Origin: Puccinellia tenuiflora
Lineage: Eukaryota; Streptophyta; Magnoliopsida; Poales; Poaceae
Direction of reading: 5' to 3'
Assembly (NCBI GenBank): GCA_012064385.1
Contig: QRDG01000131.1
Coordinates: 2,491,999-2,555,998, forward strand
DNA length: 64,000 nt
Of the stretch, positions 11,495 to 21,800 are shown piece by piece. Each line of letters begins with the position of its first letter. The first letter of the stretch is position 1. The notes below the pieces were generated by a model. The model had not been told where the DNA came from, made no database searches, and worked only from the letters and a program-made list of their open reading frames with translations. A program made the translations under genes and the position numbers.

Positions 11495-11746
11495 GCATAG
11501 CGCCTTACATCAAGGCGCTATGCCACTGCATCATAGCGCCTTACACAAAGGCGCTACACTACCACGGGTGGGGCCCCCGGCGCCACGCTGGCAGGATGTG
11601 TAGCGCCTCCCACGGAGGCGCTACACCGCATAGTATAGCGCCTGATCGTGAGGCGCTACACAAAAGGGTTATTTCCTGAAATAGTTTGAGCCAACGTTTA
11701 TTTTGTGAAATACTTTCCGTTTATGGTTATTTTCGGTCAAATTCAC
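11495..11746 (-). repeat. Right terminal inverted repeat of the MULE, with GCGC hairpins
   Basis: Reverse complement of the left terminus, including hairpins near 11497, 11533, 11598 and 11634 and the same GC-rich segment between them. The outermost 20 bp differ from the left end at a single position. Confidence 0.9.
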
Positions 11747-11957
11747 CATGTGGACTGGCTGATAAAACGGTCTTTTCCTATTTGTTCTGCTAGATCGAAA
11801 ACATAGCATATAATACATCATCTCTTAAATTATCTCTAGTATTATTGTTCACATTCTCTTAAAATTATGGGTTTGTTAAAGTTAAGTAAGAAAACATGTG
11901 AGTAAAAAAAAATCTCGTACAATGGTGAAAAGGTTTATCTTGAATTCCAGAGAGATC

Positions 11958-13716
11958 TCAGGCCCTCCCGGCTACGCCATGGGCGTGTTTAAGATGTCAG
12001 TGGGCTTCTGCGATCAGTATGAGAAAGCCGTGCGGGATTTCTGGTGGGGAGACGACGAGAACAAGAGGAAGGTCCACTGGTCTGCTTGGGATAATCTCAC
12101 CAAGCCCAAAGGTATGGGTGGACTTGGCATCCGTGACATGGCCCTGTTCAACTAGGCTCTTCTCGCCAGGCAAGCTTGGCGCCTAATCCAGAAGCATGAC
12201 AGCCTGTGCGCAAAGGTCTTGAAAGCCAGATATTTCCCTAAAGGATCCCTGCTGGACAAGGTGTTCGCATATGATCCCTCCCCTACCTGGAAAGGCATCG
12301 AGTTCGGTCTCGAACTGCTTAAGATCGGCATGATCAGTCGCATTGGTGATGGTAGGAAAACCCATATAACTAGAGACAATTGGATCCCAAGAGGGGATGA
12401 CCTTAAGATCATTGCACTGAAGAAAAACTCGAGACGGAGATGGGTCAATCAGCTAATCAATTCTGAAACCAATGAGTGGAACCGTAACCTCCTGCATGAG
12501 CTTCTCCATGAAGCGGATGTTGAAGCTGTGCTTCGAAATCCAATCCCCAGCCCTCAAACTGATGACCGCTGGGCCTGGCACTACGAGAGAAATGGATGCT
12601 TCTCTATCAAGAGCGCCTACAGGCTCGCCTACAAGCTGAAGCACTACAACCATGGAGAAGAGGGATCGAGCTGCGCCACAAATGGTGAGAGGTCACTGTG
12701 GAACTCTATCTGGCAGGCTGACGTCCCACCAAAAGTTCGTATCTTTGCTTGGAGGGTGGCTTCGGACAACCTGGCCGCGCAGAAGAACAAATGGAGGAGG
12801 ACATTAGAGCTCACCGACCGCTGCCAGATCTGCGGTAAAGGCACTGAGGATGCCTTCCATGCCACCGTAGTTTGCACAAGAGCTGCGGCGCTCCGGCATG
12901 CCATGCGCTCTCACTGGCACCTCCCTGCCGAATCCCACTTCCGCTACACAGGCCCTGACTGGTTGCTCCTTCTCCTGTCCAAGTATGACAAGCCGTCTCG
13001 GGCTAGGATCCTGCTGCTGCTCTGGAGATCTTGGCACCTCAGAAATGATATCATACACCAAAATGGTACTGCCACGATCGCGGATTCTGTCAGCTTCTTG
13101 CTGTCTTTGCAGACCATCTCCTCCCTGTCCCCTGCCCCTGTCGAGGACCGCAAGCAGAAAGCTGTGGATGCTGGCCTGCATGCAGCGGATCAACCGCAAC
13201 CTGATTCTGGACATACTTGGGCACCACCACCTCACGGCTGGACCAAAGTCAACACTGACGGTTCCTTTCGTGCCTCGAGTCTTTCCGGGGGCGCTAGAGC
13301 TGTGCTCAGAGACGAACACGGATCTGTCAGCCTGGCGGCTCACTCCGCTCTCAAAAACTGTCTCCATGCTGAAGAGGCTGAAGCTAAAGCACTCCTTTTG
13401 GGTCTCAAATTGGCGTCTGACGAAGGCCATGCCAAGATCACCCTGGAGACTGACTGTGCTGATGCTGCTGCAGCTCTTCGATCAAAAGATACATACAGGT
13501 CCTCCCTTTGCTTCGTCTACGATGAAGCCAAGAGCCTGTTGAACAACTTCCAAGAATGTTCGATCCTCTCTGCTAGCAGGGATTGCGAAGCTGGCTCATT
13601 CTGATGGAGACCGTATCATGAGGAACGAGCTTCCTGACGCTATCAGAGTTCTTGTTACGAACGATCTGTACAATGGCACTATCCTGTAACCAAGTTCTCT
13701 AACCTCAAAAAACAAA
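11958..13716 (+). mobile_element. 5'-truncated LINE insertion with 18-bp target duplication
   Basis: The direct repeat TTGAATTCCAGAGAGATC lies at 11940-11957 and again at 13717-13734. The enclosed sequence is the 3' end of a LINE ORF2 followed by a short A-rich tail (CTCAAAAAACAAA). This is the expected structure of target-primed reverse transcription with 5' truncation. Confidence 0.92.
11960..13689 (+). pseudogene. LINE ORF2 3' part: zf-RVT domain and RNase H
   Basis: The frame carries the plant LINE signature after the RT (RDFWWGDDENKRKVHWSAW, then KPKGMGGLGIRDM). A zinc-binding segment follows (WNSIWQADVPPKVRIFAWR, then CQICGKGTEDAFHATVVC), then an RNase H domain (WTKVNTDGSFRAS, AEEAEAKALLLGL, ETDCADAA). 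The RT itself is missing because of 5' truncation. There is a TAG at 12153-12155 in the middle of a conserved stretch. A frameshift lies near 13580, after which the C-terminus continues in another frame to the stop at about 13689. Not functional. Confidence 0.88.
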
Positions 13717-13734
13717 TTGAATTCCAGAGAGATC

Positions 13735-14344
13735 GGCTCTTAGATAAGAGAAGTCAAACATCTTTTTTTTGTTTCTCTTTTCCAACTCATAAATTATTAT
13801 AGTGTCATTGCTAAGATACGATCATTGTACATGTCCCGAGTGTGCGACGTGTGTTACCAGGCCTGACGACAAAGATTTTTTTCTAGAATACTTGTATAGC
13901 GCCCCTAGCATCGATTAAAAGAGAATACTGAATTTATCATTTTTCGCATTTTACTTATATTTTATCATTTTTCATTTTGACCACCACATGTCGGTGACAT
14001 ATGCCGTGAGAGATGACCAAATAGTGAAATAAAGGGTGAAGATTTGTCATATTTCTTGGAGAATGGCATAGAAGCTAGTTGCAACGTTGTCCGCCAAACT
14101 TGTGGCAACACAACACCTTACAACTCACAAAAAATTAGGCAGGATCGATTCACAAGAGACTAGGCAGGATTGAGTGTCAGCGAGTCAACCACTAGACTAG
14201 ACCATCGAGAGGACAAGGAACCCATTCTGGTCATCTCATGAAACCCAAGACTCTCTGCCCCATAACTCTAGCTAAGGACAACCCAACAAGACGTGGTTTA
14301 GAGCTTCCTCATGCTGATCACAAAACGGACAAGTTGCATGTTGC
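13735..14344. other. Gap without recognised features
   Basis: Non-coding sequence between the LINE and the Copia remnant. No conserved domain, RNA gene or inverted repeat recognised. Confidence 0.4.
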
Positions 14345-15019
14345 GCAAAAGGACAACTTCGAGCGCAACAAGATACGGACACTCATTGCAAGGTATTTAG
14401 AAACAAGCAGGATGGCAGACAAGTTGTCTGCAACACGACCAGGCTAGTAGCTCAAGGCTACACACAGATGAGGGGATCGACTGTGGTGAAGCATATGCCA
14501 CATGGCCAGACTCGAAGCCATTCTCATTCTACTTGCCTATGCTAATCATCACGATATCTTTTTATATCAAATGGACTCCAATAGTGTGTCCCTCAATGGA
14601 ACTATTGATGAGCTTGTTTTTTGTGAAGAAATCTCTAGGTTTTGAGGATCCTCACTTTTCAGATCATATATACAAACTTGGCAAGGCTTTGTACGGTCTC
14701 AAACAATATCCTTGAGCATAGTATGATTGCATCAAGAAATTTCTTCTGAAGAAAGAGACTTCTATCGCAACAAGGTCGATTCCACTCTATTCACCGAGTC
14801 TAAGGACAGTGATCTCTTTGTATGTCAATTTATGTGGATGATATTATTTTTGGATCTACTAACCCCACTTTTAGCAAAGAGTTTGGTGAACTAATGGCTG
14901 TAGAATTTAATATTGGGCGAACTAAAGTTCTTCCTAAGACTACAGATCCGCTAACTTAACGATGGAATCTTCATCTCTGAGGAGAAATACATTAAGGACA
15001 TGAAGTTCGATATGAAGGC
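14345..15019 (+). pseudogene. Degenerate Ty1/Copia reverse transcriptase fragment
   Basis: Spread over several frames are the Copia RT blocks: NFERNKIRTLI near 14360, TRLVAQGYTQ near 14440, GFEDPHFSDHIYKLGKALYGLKQ near 14640-14710, and the active-site block YVDDIIFGST near 14835-14865. The similarity ends abruptly at a 20-nt G run. Many stops and frameshifts. No LTRs are recognised around it, so it is an old internal fragment. Confidence 0.85.
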
Positions 15020-15022
15020 ATC

Positions 15023-15042
15023 GGGGGGGGGGGGGGGGGGGG
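15023..15042 (+). repeat. Homopolymer of 20 G
   Basis: An uninterrupted run of 20 G residues separates the Copia fragment from sequence leading into the Harbinger element. Length may be unreliable in sequencing. Confidence 0.9.
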
Positions 15043-15168
15043 CAACCATCCACATAGCAGTGGACATGTGTGTGACATCCTCGATAGCGGACAATTTTTA
15101 TGTATGTCGGAGTGTCGGGCAGATGAATTATCGAGGACGGAGATGCTCCAAGGCACATGTTTGGCTTA

Positions 15169-16799
15169 GAGCAACTCCAGCCGTTGGCCCCCCCAGGCAG
15201 ACTTGCCGGTGTTTTTTTGGGCCACTCGGGGGGCCTCCGGCGGAAAATTTCGGCCTGGGGACGCGCCGATTCCCAATCGCGCCCAGTTCGCCCCCCAAGC
15301 CGGCGTTTTTTTGGCGACTTTTGGTCGAAAAATAAGTCATAGAACATCATTTTTATAGCAAATTCATTATTTTTCAAGCAAATTCATTTTTATCAAATAA
15401 TCGACATAAAAATTAATACAAATAGTTTTTCAAGACAAATTACATAAACCTAGACCTCGCCTTTGCGCCTCCACAGGTGCTCCATCAGATCTTTCTGCAA
15501 TTTCTGATGAACTAGTGGGTCTCGGATCTCCTGACGCGTAGCAAGGAAGGCAGTCCATGATGCCGGTACAGGTAGACGCCGGCTCTCCTCCGGATCCTTG
15601 CCCACGAGAGGACCCTATCTGAAGTATGGCACCTTCTTCTCGTTGTCTTCCACTGGGTTCTCCCGCTCGCTCTCAATGATCATGTTGTGCAAGATCACAC
15701 AACAATTTATCACCTCCCACATCTGATCTTTCGACCAGGTCATAGCGGGGTACCGGACAACAGCAAATCGAGCTTGGAGCCCACCAAATGCCCGCTCGAC
15801 ATCCTCCCTGCAAGCCTCCTGGCACTTGGCATACCAAGCTTGAGCCGTCTTCGGCACAGGGTTTGAGATAGTCTTCACAAATGTGGACCATTTTGGATAG
15901 ATTCCATCTGCCAGGTAGTATCCCTTGTTGTAATGGTGCCCGTTGATCTCGAAGTTCACCGGGGGAGCATTACCTTCAACAAGCTTGGCGAAGACATTGG
16001 AGCACTGCAGGACATTGATGTCGTTGTTAGATCCTGGCATTCCAAAGAAGGAATGCCAAATCCAGGTATCCTGCGAAGCCACTGCCTCAAGTACGACACA
16101 ACAACCTACTTTGTGCCCTTTGTACATCCCCTGCCAAGCAAATGGATAGTTTTTCCATTGCCAATGCATGCAGTCGATGCTTCCTAGCATTCCAGGAAAT
16201 CCTCTTGCTTCATTCTCGCCTAGGATCCGAGCAGTGTCTTCCGCAGTGGGTGTTCGCAAGTATTCTGGTCCAAACACTACCACTACGGCTCTGCAGAACT
16301 TGTAGAAACACTCAAGGACGGTGGACTCGGCCATGTGCAGATAGTCATCCTGCAAATCAGCTGGAGCTCCGTATGCAAGAAGTCTCAAAGCGACCGTGCA
16401 CTTCTGGATAGAGGAAAATCCAACCGTGTCGGTGCAATCCTTCTTGCAAATGAAGTAGCTGTCGAACTCTCAGACGCCATGGACAATCCTGAGGAAGAGG
16501 TTCCGGTTCATCCTGAAACGGCGTCAAAATGTCTTCTCGCCGTGCAATGGATCGTCGGCGAAGTAGTCGGCGTACATCATGCAATAGCCCTCCGCACGCT
16601 GCCTCTGCTTGCTCTTTTGGCGACTTGGTGCATCGGCGGCGTACAAACCGGCCAGACAGGCGAGCATCAGCAACTGCTCTTCGTTGTCGGCCGCGGCGGC
16701 GTCGGCTTCCTCTTCCATCAGAGCGGCGAGCATCTCCTCGTCGTCGAAGTCCATCTCAGGAAAAACGCCGAACACCTCGCGGGCAGGGTGAAAGAACAT
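15169..16799 (-). mobile_element. PIF/Harbinger transposon, right end lost
   Basis: The left end reads GAGCAACTCCAGCCG after a TTA trinucleotide (15166-15168), the usual target of PIF/Harbinger elements and a terminus type common in grass Harbinger and Tourist elements. A Harbinger transposase pseudogene fills the interior on the minus strand. No matching right terminus follows; the SIRE-like LTR begins at about 16813, so the right end seems to have been cut away. Confidence 0.75.
15615..16799 (-). pseudogene. PIF/Harbinger DDE transposase with two in-frame TGA codons
   Basis: Reading down from 16799, the N-terminal part is acidic and Ala-rich (MDFDDEEMLAALMEEEADA). It then enters the HARBI1-like nuclease: FRMNRNLFLRIV, GSIDCMHWQWKNYP (first Asp), GMPGSNNDINVL (second Asp), YYLADGIYP, and REDVERAFGGLQARFAV (Glu region), ending VINCCVILHNMII. 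Two TGA codons interrupt one continuous frame near 16527 and 16471. Similarity continues across both without frame change. All three catalytic residues appear present, so the gene was lost by point mutation. Harbinger elements normally also need a Myb-like partner ORF; none is seen here. Confidence 0.88.
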
Positions 16800-16959
16800 C
16801 TATTAGTTTTGGTGATATAATGACAACACATTTTGTGGGCTAATCATGTTTGTTAAAGTGTCATGTCAGGTTTCTTAGCTGGTTAGGCCCAGAAGGTGAA
16901 AAGATCGAAGATGGAGAAGAGAATCGCTTTGGAGTGGTTTTCTGCCTTTGCAGGACTAG

Positions 16960-17265
16960 AAGTTCCGACCCTTGGGCCGGAAGTTCCGGTGGGCGGAAGT
17001 TTCGGCAAACTGGGAAATCGACTAAGTCATTTTGGGATTCCTCTCTGGAGGGGTCCCAGAACTTCTCCCCGGAAGTTCCGGCCACCAGGCTGGAAGTTCC
17101 GGCCCTGGAAGTTTTCCGGTGGATTTTTGGCTAAGTCCTTTTGGGTTTTCCTCTCGGGAGGGGTCCCGGAGGTTTTGGGCGGAGATTCTCCCCGGAGATA
17201 TCCGGCCCACCGGAAGTTCCGGTGTACGCACCGGAAGTTCCGGTACATAACACCGGAATTTCCGG
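16960..17265 (+). repeat. Cluster of GGAAGTTCC palindromes in the LTR U3
   Basis: Eight or nine copies of a GGAA-N-TTCC core, mostly as CCGGAAGTTCCGG or one base away, lie within about 300 bp upstream of the TATA box. Repeated palindromes here would suit a binding site array, but no binding protein can be named from sequence alone. Confidence 0.75.
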
Positions 17266-17302
17266 CCCCTCGCTTCTCCAACGGCCAGAATTCCTAGAGG
17301 GG

Positions 17303-17310
17303 TATAAATA
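17303..17310 (+). promoter_or_regulatory. TATA box of the SIRE-like LTR
   Basis: TATAAATA, 40 bp downstream of the palindrome cluster and followed by a pyrimidine-rich segment; a likely U3/R promoter. Confidence 0.6.
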
Positions 17311-18032
17311 TCCCTCCCCCTACCTTGGTTCACTCAGCTCTTGCAACTCTCTCCCCTTCATTAAAAGCAAAATCTCAAATCGAAGAGAAATCCCAATCCC
17401 TCCACCCAAACTCGTTTATTTTTGGAGGATTGAAGGAGAAGGCCCCGATCTACATCTTCACCAAGCCGTTCTTCATTTCCCCCTCATTCACTTGAGGGAT
17501 TTACTTTCTAGGGTTAGCATTGTGTTACCCTAGATTCTCTTGCTTAGTACTTGTTGTAATTGTGATAGATTGGTTGATTTTGGAGCTCCCAATTAAGTTG
17601 TGGGTGTGTGCCCCAAGAACGTTGTAAAGGCTCCGGATTCCACCTCGAAGGATTCCGATAGTGGAAGGTGATCCAAACCCTTGGGTGCGGTTCATCAGAG
17701 AATAGGGTGAGGCCTTTGTGGCATCTTGAGTAGGCCTCTTGTGGCGAGCTCACACCCCTCCAACGAGACGTACTCCCTTAATAAGGAGGAACTCGGGAAT
17801 ACATCCTTGTCTCCGCGTGCTTCTACTTTCGGTTATCTCTATCCCTTAGTTGTCTTTACTTGTATTATGTTTTCTTGCCTAGTCGTAGTTGCTTGCTTGT
17901 CATATAGATAATTTCACCGTAGTTGCATATCTAGAAAATTTACCTTCGTGTCAAGCCTAAAATCGAAAAAGAATTAAAATTTGGTGTAGCACCTATTCAC
18001 CCCCCTCTAGGTGCCCATACGATCCTTTCAAT

Positions 18033-18042
18033 TGGTATCAGA
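18033..18042 (+). other. Primer binding site, tRNA-iMet type
   Basis: TGGTATCAGA two bases after the LTR end; complementary to the 3' end of initiator tRNA-Met, standard for plant Copia elements. Confidence 0.85.
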
Positions 18043-18081
18043 CCCTTGGCTCATTAATTAGGCTTCACCACCTAAGAGAGT

Positions 18082-18420
18082 ATGGCACCCGAGAGTGGAG
18101 AGGTGGAGGCCTCTACTAGCGGAGTCTCCATGGATGAATTCAAGAAACTGGAGGCATCCATGGGTGCTCAAATGGAAGAGTTGCGCTCAATGATGGCACA
18201 ACTCTTAAATGCTAATAAAGCCCCCGCACCTCCCTCTCTTGAGGTTAACGCTTCCGCTACTCAAGTTGAGGAGGGTGAAGCATCTAAAGAATCCCATTCT
18301 AAAATTGATGGTGGGAAGGGGGAGTACCATGGGGTTCCATTTAAGTACTCCGTCGACCCACCTATCCCGCACCCTCATATAAACAATGGGTCATTTAATA
18401 GATTGCCCTTAGAGGCTTAG
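18082..18420 (+). pseudogene. Truncated gag start of the SIRE-like Copia element
   Basis: An open frame of 112 codons begins 52 bp after the LTR with an acidic N-terminus and a predicted helical stretch (MDEFKKLEASMGAQMEEL). It contains YHGVPFKYSVDPPIPHPHIN, which looks like the gag leader before the nucleocapsid-binding part. Similarity is lost at about 18420, where a second MULE begins. No pol is present to the right. Confidence 0.6.
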
Positions 18421-18639
18421 TACGACTCAGTTTTGCCACTAGTTCCAAATGGTGCTCAGTTTTGCCACTACTTCAGTCGCAGCTGCTATGGCGAGGCCAA
18501 ACGGCCAGTCTGAAGAGGATTCCGTCTGTAGGCGTTAGTGAAGTGGGTCCTCATATTACAGGTGGGACCGCGCATCGGCGCCAAAAATAACGACCTAAAC
18601 CCTACCCCCCAATCTGTCCGTGCACCACCCCTTCTCCCG

Positions 18640-18735
18640 AACGGCCACCACCTGTGCCGCCACCACCTCCGCCGCCACCACCTGCGCCGCCGCCACCACC
18701 TCCGCCGCCACCACCTCCACCGCAACGTGCTCCAC
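18640..18735 (+). repeat. CCGCCACCACCT microsatellite-like tract
   Basis: Imperfect repeats of CCGCCACCACC over about 95 bp, open in all frames and source of spurious Pro- or Gly-rich ORFs. Confidence 0.75.
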
Positions 18736-19073
18736 CGCCACCAGCTTGTCCCGCTCGTGCTGCCACTGCGCCCGCCACCTGCTCAACCCGCGGCGGGGGC
18801 TCCCTCCGTGTGCCCGGCGGGAGCGCTGGGGCTGGCGAGGCAGAGGAAGTAAGAGGGTTAACTCCAGGGTGAAATGGCGAGCGGCAGCAACCCCAGAGTA
18901 GCTGGCGAGGAAAATGTCGGGCCGGAGACCCACCGCATCCACGACTGGGTTCCTGAGTGGTAAGTTTGAGCTCGCTTGTGCATTTGAACATTCGATTAGA
19001 CATGAGACGCCATTGGTTTTAGTTGATTTTGCTATTGGTGTGCTGAATTTTTCTCTGCTTTTCGTGGGTTAGG

Positions 19074-21800
19074 ATGGAATTGCGGTTTGCTTTCTTGGTG
19101 AATATTAGAAGGGACTGGTACCTCGTGGATGCACAGAATAAGAAGAAATTCATGGGAGGTTTCGATTATCCTTTGCCAATGGATTGCAATTGGAGTTTTA
19201 GACAATTTGGGGAGGTAATTTGCAGCCCATATCCTTGGGGTTTGCATGATGAAGTGGAATTCAAATAATACGATGGGGGGAAATAAATGGGTGAAAGTTA
19301 CAAATGATGAAGAGCTTGCTACCATATTTGCTAAGCATAAGGAGAGAGAAATTTCATGTGAGACTGCAAAATGATGTGGTTGTGCTGGCAGTTGGACCAT
19401 TCCGGGCAGCACCATGTCGTCGTGATCGCAGCTCCAGCCAGAAAAGTTCAGGTAGTGCACGAGGACGTTCTGGCTCAACAAGCGTGGGCAGCAGTAGAAG
19501 GGTCCCTGTTGAAGTGGAGCCTGATGACTCCAATTGTGGGGATGAAGAAGAGAGGCTATATTCTGATGTTGTTCAGAATTTACGACGTGCATCTCGGGCT
19601 GAAAACCAAGATGAGGCTGACGCGGTGGGTGTAGACGAAGACAATGCAGCTATGGGTGAGGACGAGGATGAAGACGTTCCAGCTGTTGAATGGGACCGTG
19701 AGAACCCTCAGACGGAAGAAGGTTCCATTTTTTCATCAATGAGCGAGTGTAGAAATGCACTTGTGACGTACTGCATCAAGGCAGAACATACGTTCGAAGT
19801 TGTCAAGAGCGATAAAATTCGTTACGGAGTGCACTATCCGGCTGATAATTGTACATGGAGGATGCACGCATCTAAAATGCGAAATAGCACAAATATTCTG
19901 GTCAAAGTGAACCTGTTTAGGCACACATGCCAGGAATCAACACTTAGGAAGGAAATAATCACTAGAGCCAAGTTAAGATGGGTGGCTGAAGAAGTAAAGA
20001 AGTGGGTGACCGAAGACAATCAAATAGGTACAAAGCAATTGATGAAGAACATCAAAGAGAAGTTCAAGATAGATTTACCATACATGAGGGTGTTCAATGG
20101 TAAAAATCATGCTATGGATTCTATTTATGGTAACTGGCAGGAAAGTTTGAATTGTTGTATGCATTCAAAGCTGAAGTGGAGAGGACCATCCCAGGTAGTA
20201 TTGTAGAAATTGACCACCACACGGTGGAGTACACATTGAAGGGAGTGAGAAGGACCAAGGAATGCTTTAGGAGGGTTTTTGTCAGCTTTGAGGCATGTTG
20301 CCGGGGTTTTTTGGTTGGTTGCAGGCTGTATTTTGGCTGTTGATGCTACTTTTCTGACAGGGAGGTTTAAAGGACAGTTAGTGGCAGCTTGTGCAGTTGA
20401 TGCACACAGTTTCGTATTTCCAGTTTCATATGGTGTGCTGGAGACAGAGTCTGAGGAGAGCTGGACTTGGTTTTTCCAGAATCTGCACCGGGCTATTGGA
20501 CATCCCAATGGGTTGGTAATTCATATTGATGCCTGCAAGGGTTTAGAAGTGGCCGTGGACAATGTGTTCCCTGGAGTAGAGCATAGGGAATGCATGCGTC
20601 ACCTTGCTGCAAATTTTGCGAAGAAATTCAAAGGAAAGTTGTATAGCGACAATTTATGGCCAGCATCTTTGACTTGCAGTGTTAAGAAGCACAACTATCA
20701 CATGAGGCAGTTATACAAGAATGACAAAGTGCAGGAATACTTGGAAACACACCACTCCAAGTTATGGGCCAGAAGCCAATTCAGTGAACTAAGCAAAGTT
20801 GACTATGTGCACAACAATCTTGCAGAGTCTTTCAACTCAATGATCCGAAAACTAAAGGGTCTTTATATGGTGGATTTGCTTGACAAGATAAGAATAGAAT
20901 ACATGCAGAAGTTTCATTTTCGTGCAGGAATAGCCAAGGAAAAATTCATGGGCCACATTGTGATCCCTGCCGTGTTGAATGAATTGAAGCAAAAAAACTC
21001 AAGACTTGGACATGGAAATGAAACTTTGCTCGGCTACCAAAGCAGAGGTATCATTTTTGGATAAAGAGAAGAGGGAATGGAAATATCCAGTGGATTTAGA
21101 ATCTAGAACTTGCAGTTGTAGGCAATGGCAGATAACTGGGTTGCCATGCATTCATGCATTGTTTTTCATCACCACTCTGTCAGGTCCAGCAGGGAACATA
21201 CAGCAATATGTGCATGAGTACTACTCTGTTGCAAGGTTCAAAGACACATATGCACTTGCTTTACCTGCTTTGGAGGGAAAACATCAATGGGATGTAGTGG
21301 ACCCTGGATTCAAGCTTTGTGCTCCAGTTCTGAAGAGAGCAGCAGGTAGACCGAGGAAGAGTCGATACAGAACTCGCAGCGAAGGAGCTGTACTTGGAGC
21401 GAGGAAGCGCAAGTGCACAAGGTGTGGTGGGTCTGGTCATTTCGGTAGGTATTGTGATAACGCAGTAGATCCAGCGTTCGGAGAGTGTTTCGATGAAAAT
21501 GATGATGATCAGCAGCCGGTTGGAACAGAATCTGAAAAGGACCCATCTGAAAATGATGATCCAAATGATGATGACCATGTGGCTCCAAATGATTTTGATC
21601 ATGAGGCTCCAAATGATGATGACCATGTGGCTCCAAATGATGCTCCTAATGATTTTGATCATGAGGCTCCAAATGATTTTGATCATGAGACTCCAAATGA
21701 TGCTCCAGATGAGGCTCCAAATGATGGTTCACAACATTCTGTGGTTGTGAGTTCTGCTAGGTATGTCAATCTTGCCAATACTAGTACATTTATCACTTGA
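19074..21800 (+). pseudogene. MULE transposase with MuDR, DDE, SWIM and CCHC parts, frameshifted
   Basis: Order along the strand: an N-terminal module at 19074-19375 (NKWVKVTNDEELATIFAKHK read in a second frame); an acidic linker; the MuDR DNA-binding domain at about 19720-20010 (FSSMSECRNALVTYCIKAEHTFEVVK...NCTWRMHA); the DDE core at 20330-20850 (LAVDATFLTGRFKG, VIHIDACKGLEVAV, NNLAESFNSMI); a SWIM finger near 21090-21160 (CSCRQWQITGLPCIHALF); and a CCHC knuckle (CTRCGGSGHFGRYC) at 21413. The C-terminal tail is built of 8-residue APND(D/F)DH repeats. Frame changes near 19270, 20190, 20335 and 21050 break it into at least four pieces, although the main catalytic blocks survive. Confidence 0.88.
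21565..21725 (+). repeat. 24-bp coding minisatellite in the MULE transposase tail
   Basis: Units of GCTCCAAATGATNNTGATCA type, partly shortened to 12 bp, encode repeated APNDDDHV / APNDFDHE octapeptides. Confidence 0.8.

Larger units (their letters stand above)
3627..11746. mobile_element. Complete Mutator-like element (MULE), 8,120 bp, carrying PMD and GRF genes
   Basis: The 9-bp direct repeat CATGTGGAC flanks the element at 3618-3626 and 11747-11755, the target-site size of the Mutator superfamily. The termini are inverted: GCGAATTTGACCGAAAATAA on the left, matched by the reverse complement at 11746, which begins GTGAATTTGACCGAAAATAA. The similarity extends about 250 bp. Inside are a PMD gene (plus strand), a palindromic array, an acidic/basic coiled-coil ORF, a transposase C-terminal part and a GRF zinc-finger gene (all minus). 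The transposase catalytic core is missing, so the copy should be non-autonomous. The perfect target duplication points to an insertion not very old on the scale of this region. Confidence 0.93.
16813..18030 (+). repeat. LTR of a SIRE-like Copia retrotransposon (1,218 bp)
   Basis: Starts TGATATAATGACAACAC and ends ACGATCCTTTCA directly before a tRNA-iMet primer binding site. It contains a TATA box and, upstream, a cluster of palindromic motifs. The tail CACCCCCCTCTAGGTGCC is of the kind seen in grass SIRE/Maximus-type LTRs. The family name is from memory, not a search. Confidence 0.75.

Noticed and set aside
18602..19003. Gly/Ser or Pro/Ala-rich ORFs around the CCGCCACC tract
   Set aside because: Low-complexity translation of a microsatellite, open in every frame.
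19032..19592. 186-codon minus-strand ORF opposite the second MULE
   Set aside because: Shadow of the transposase-coding strand; no recognisable domain.
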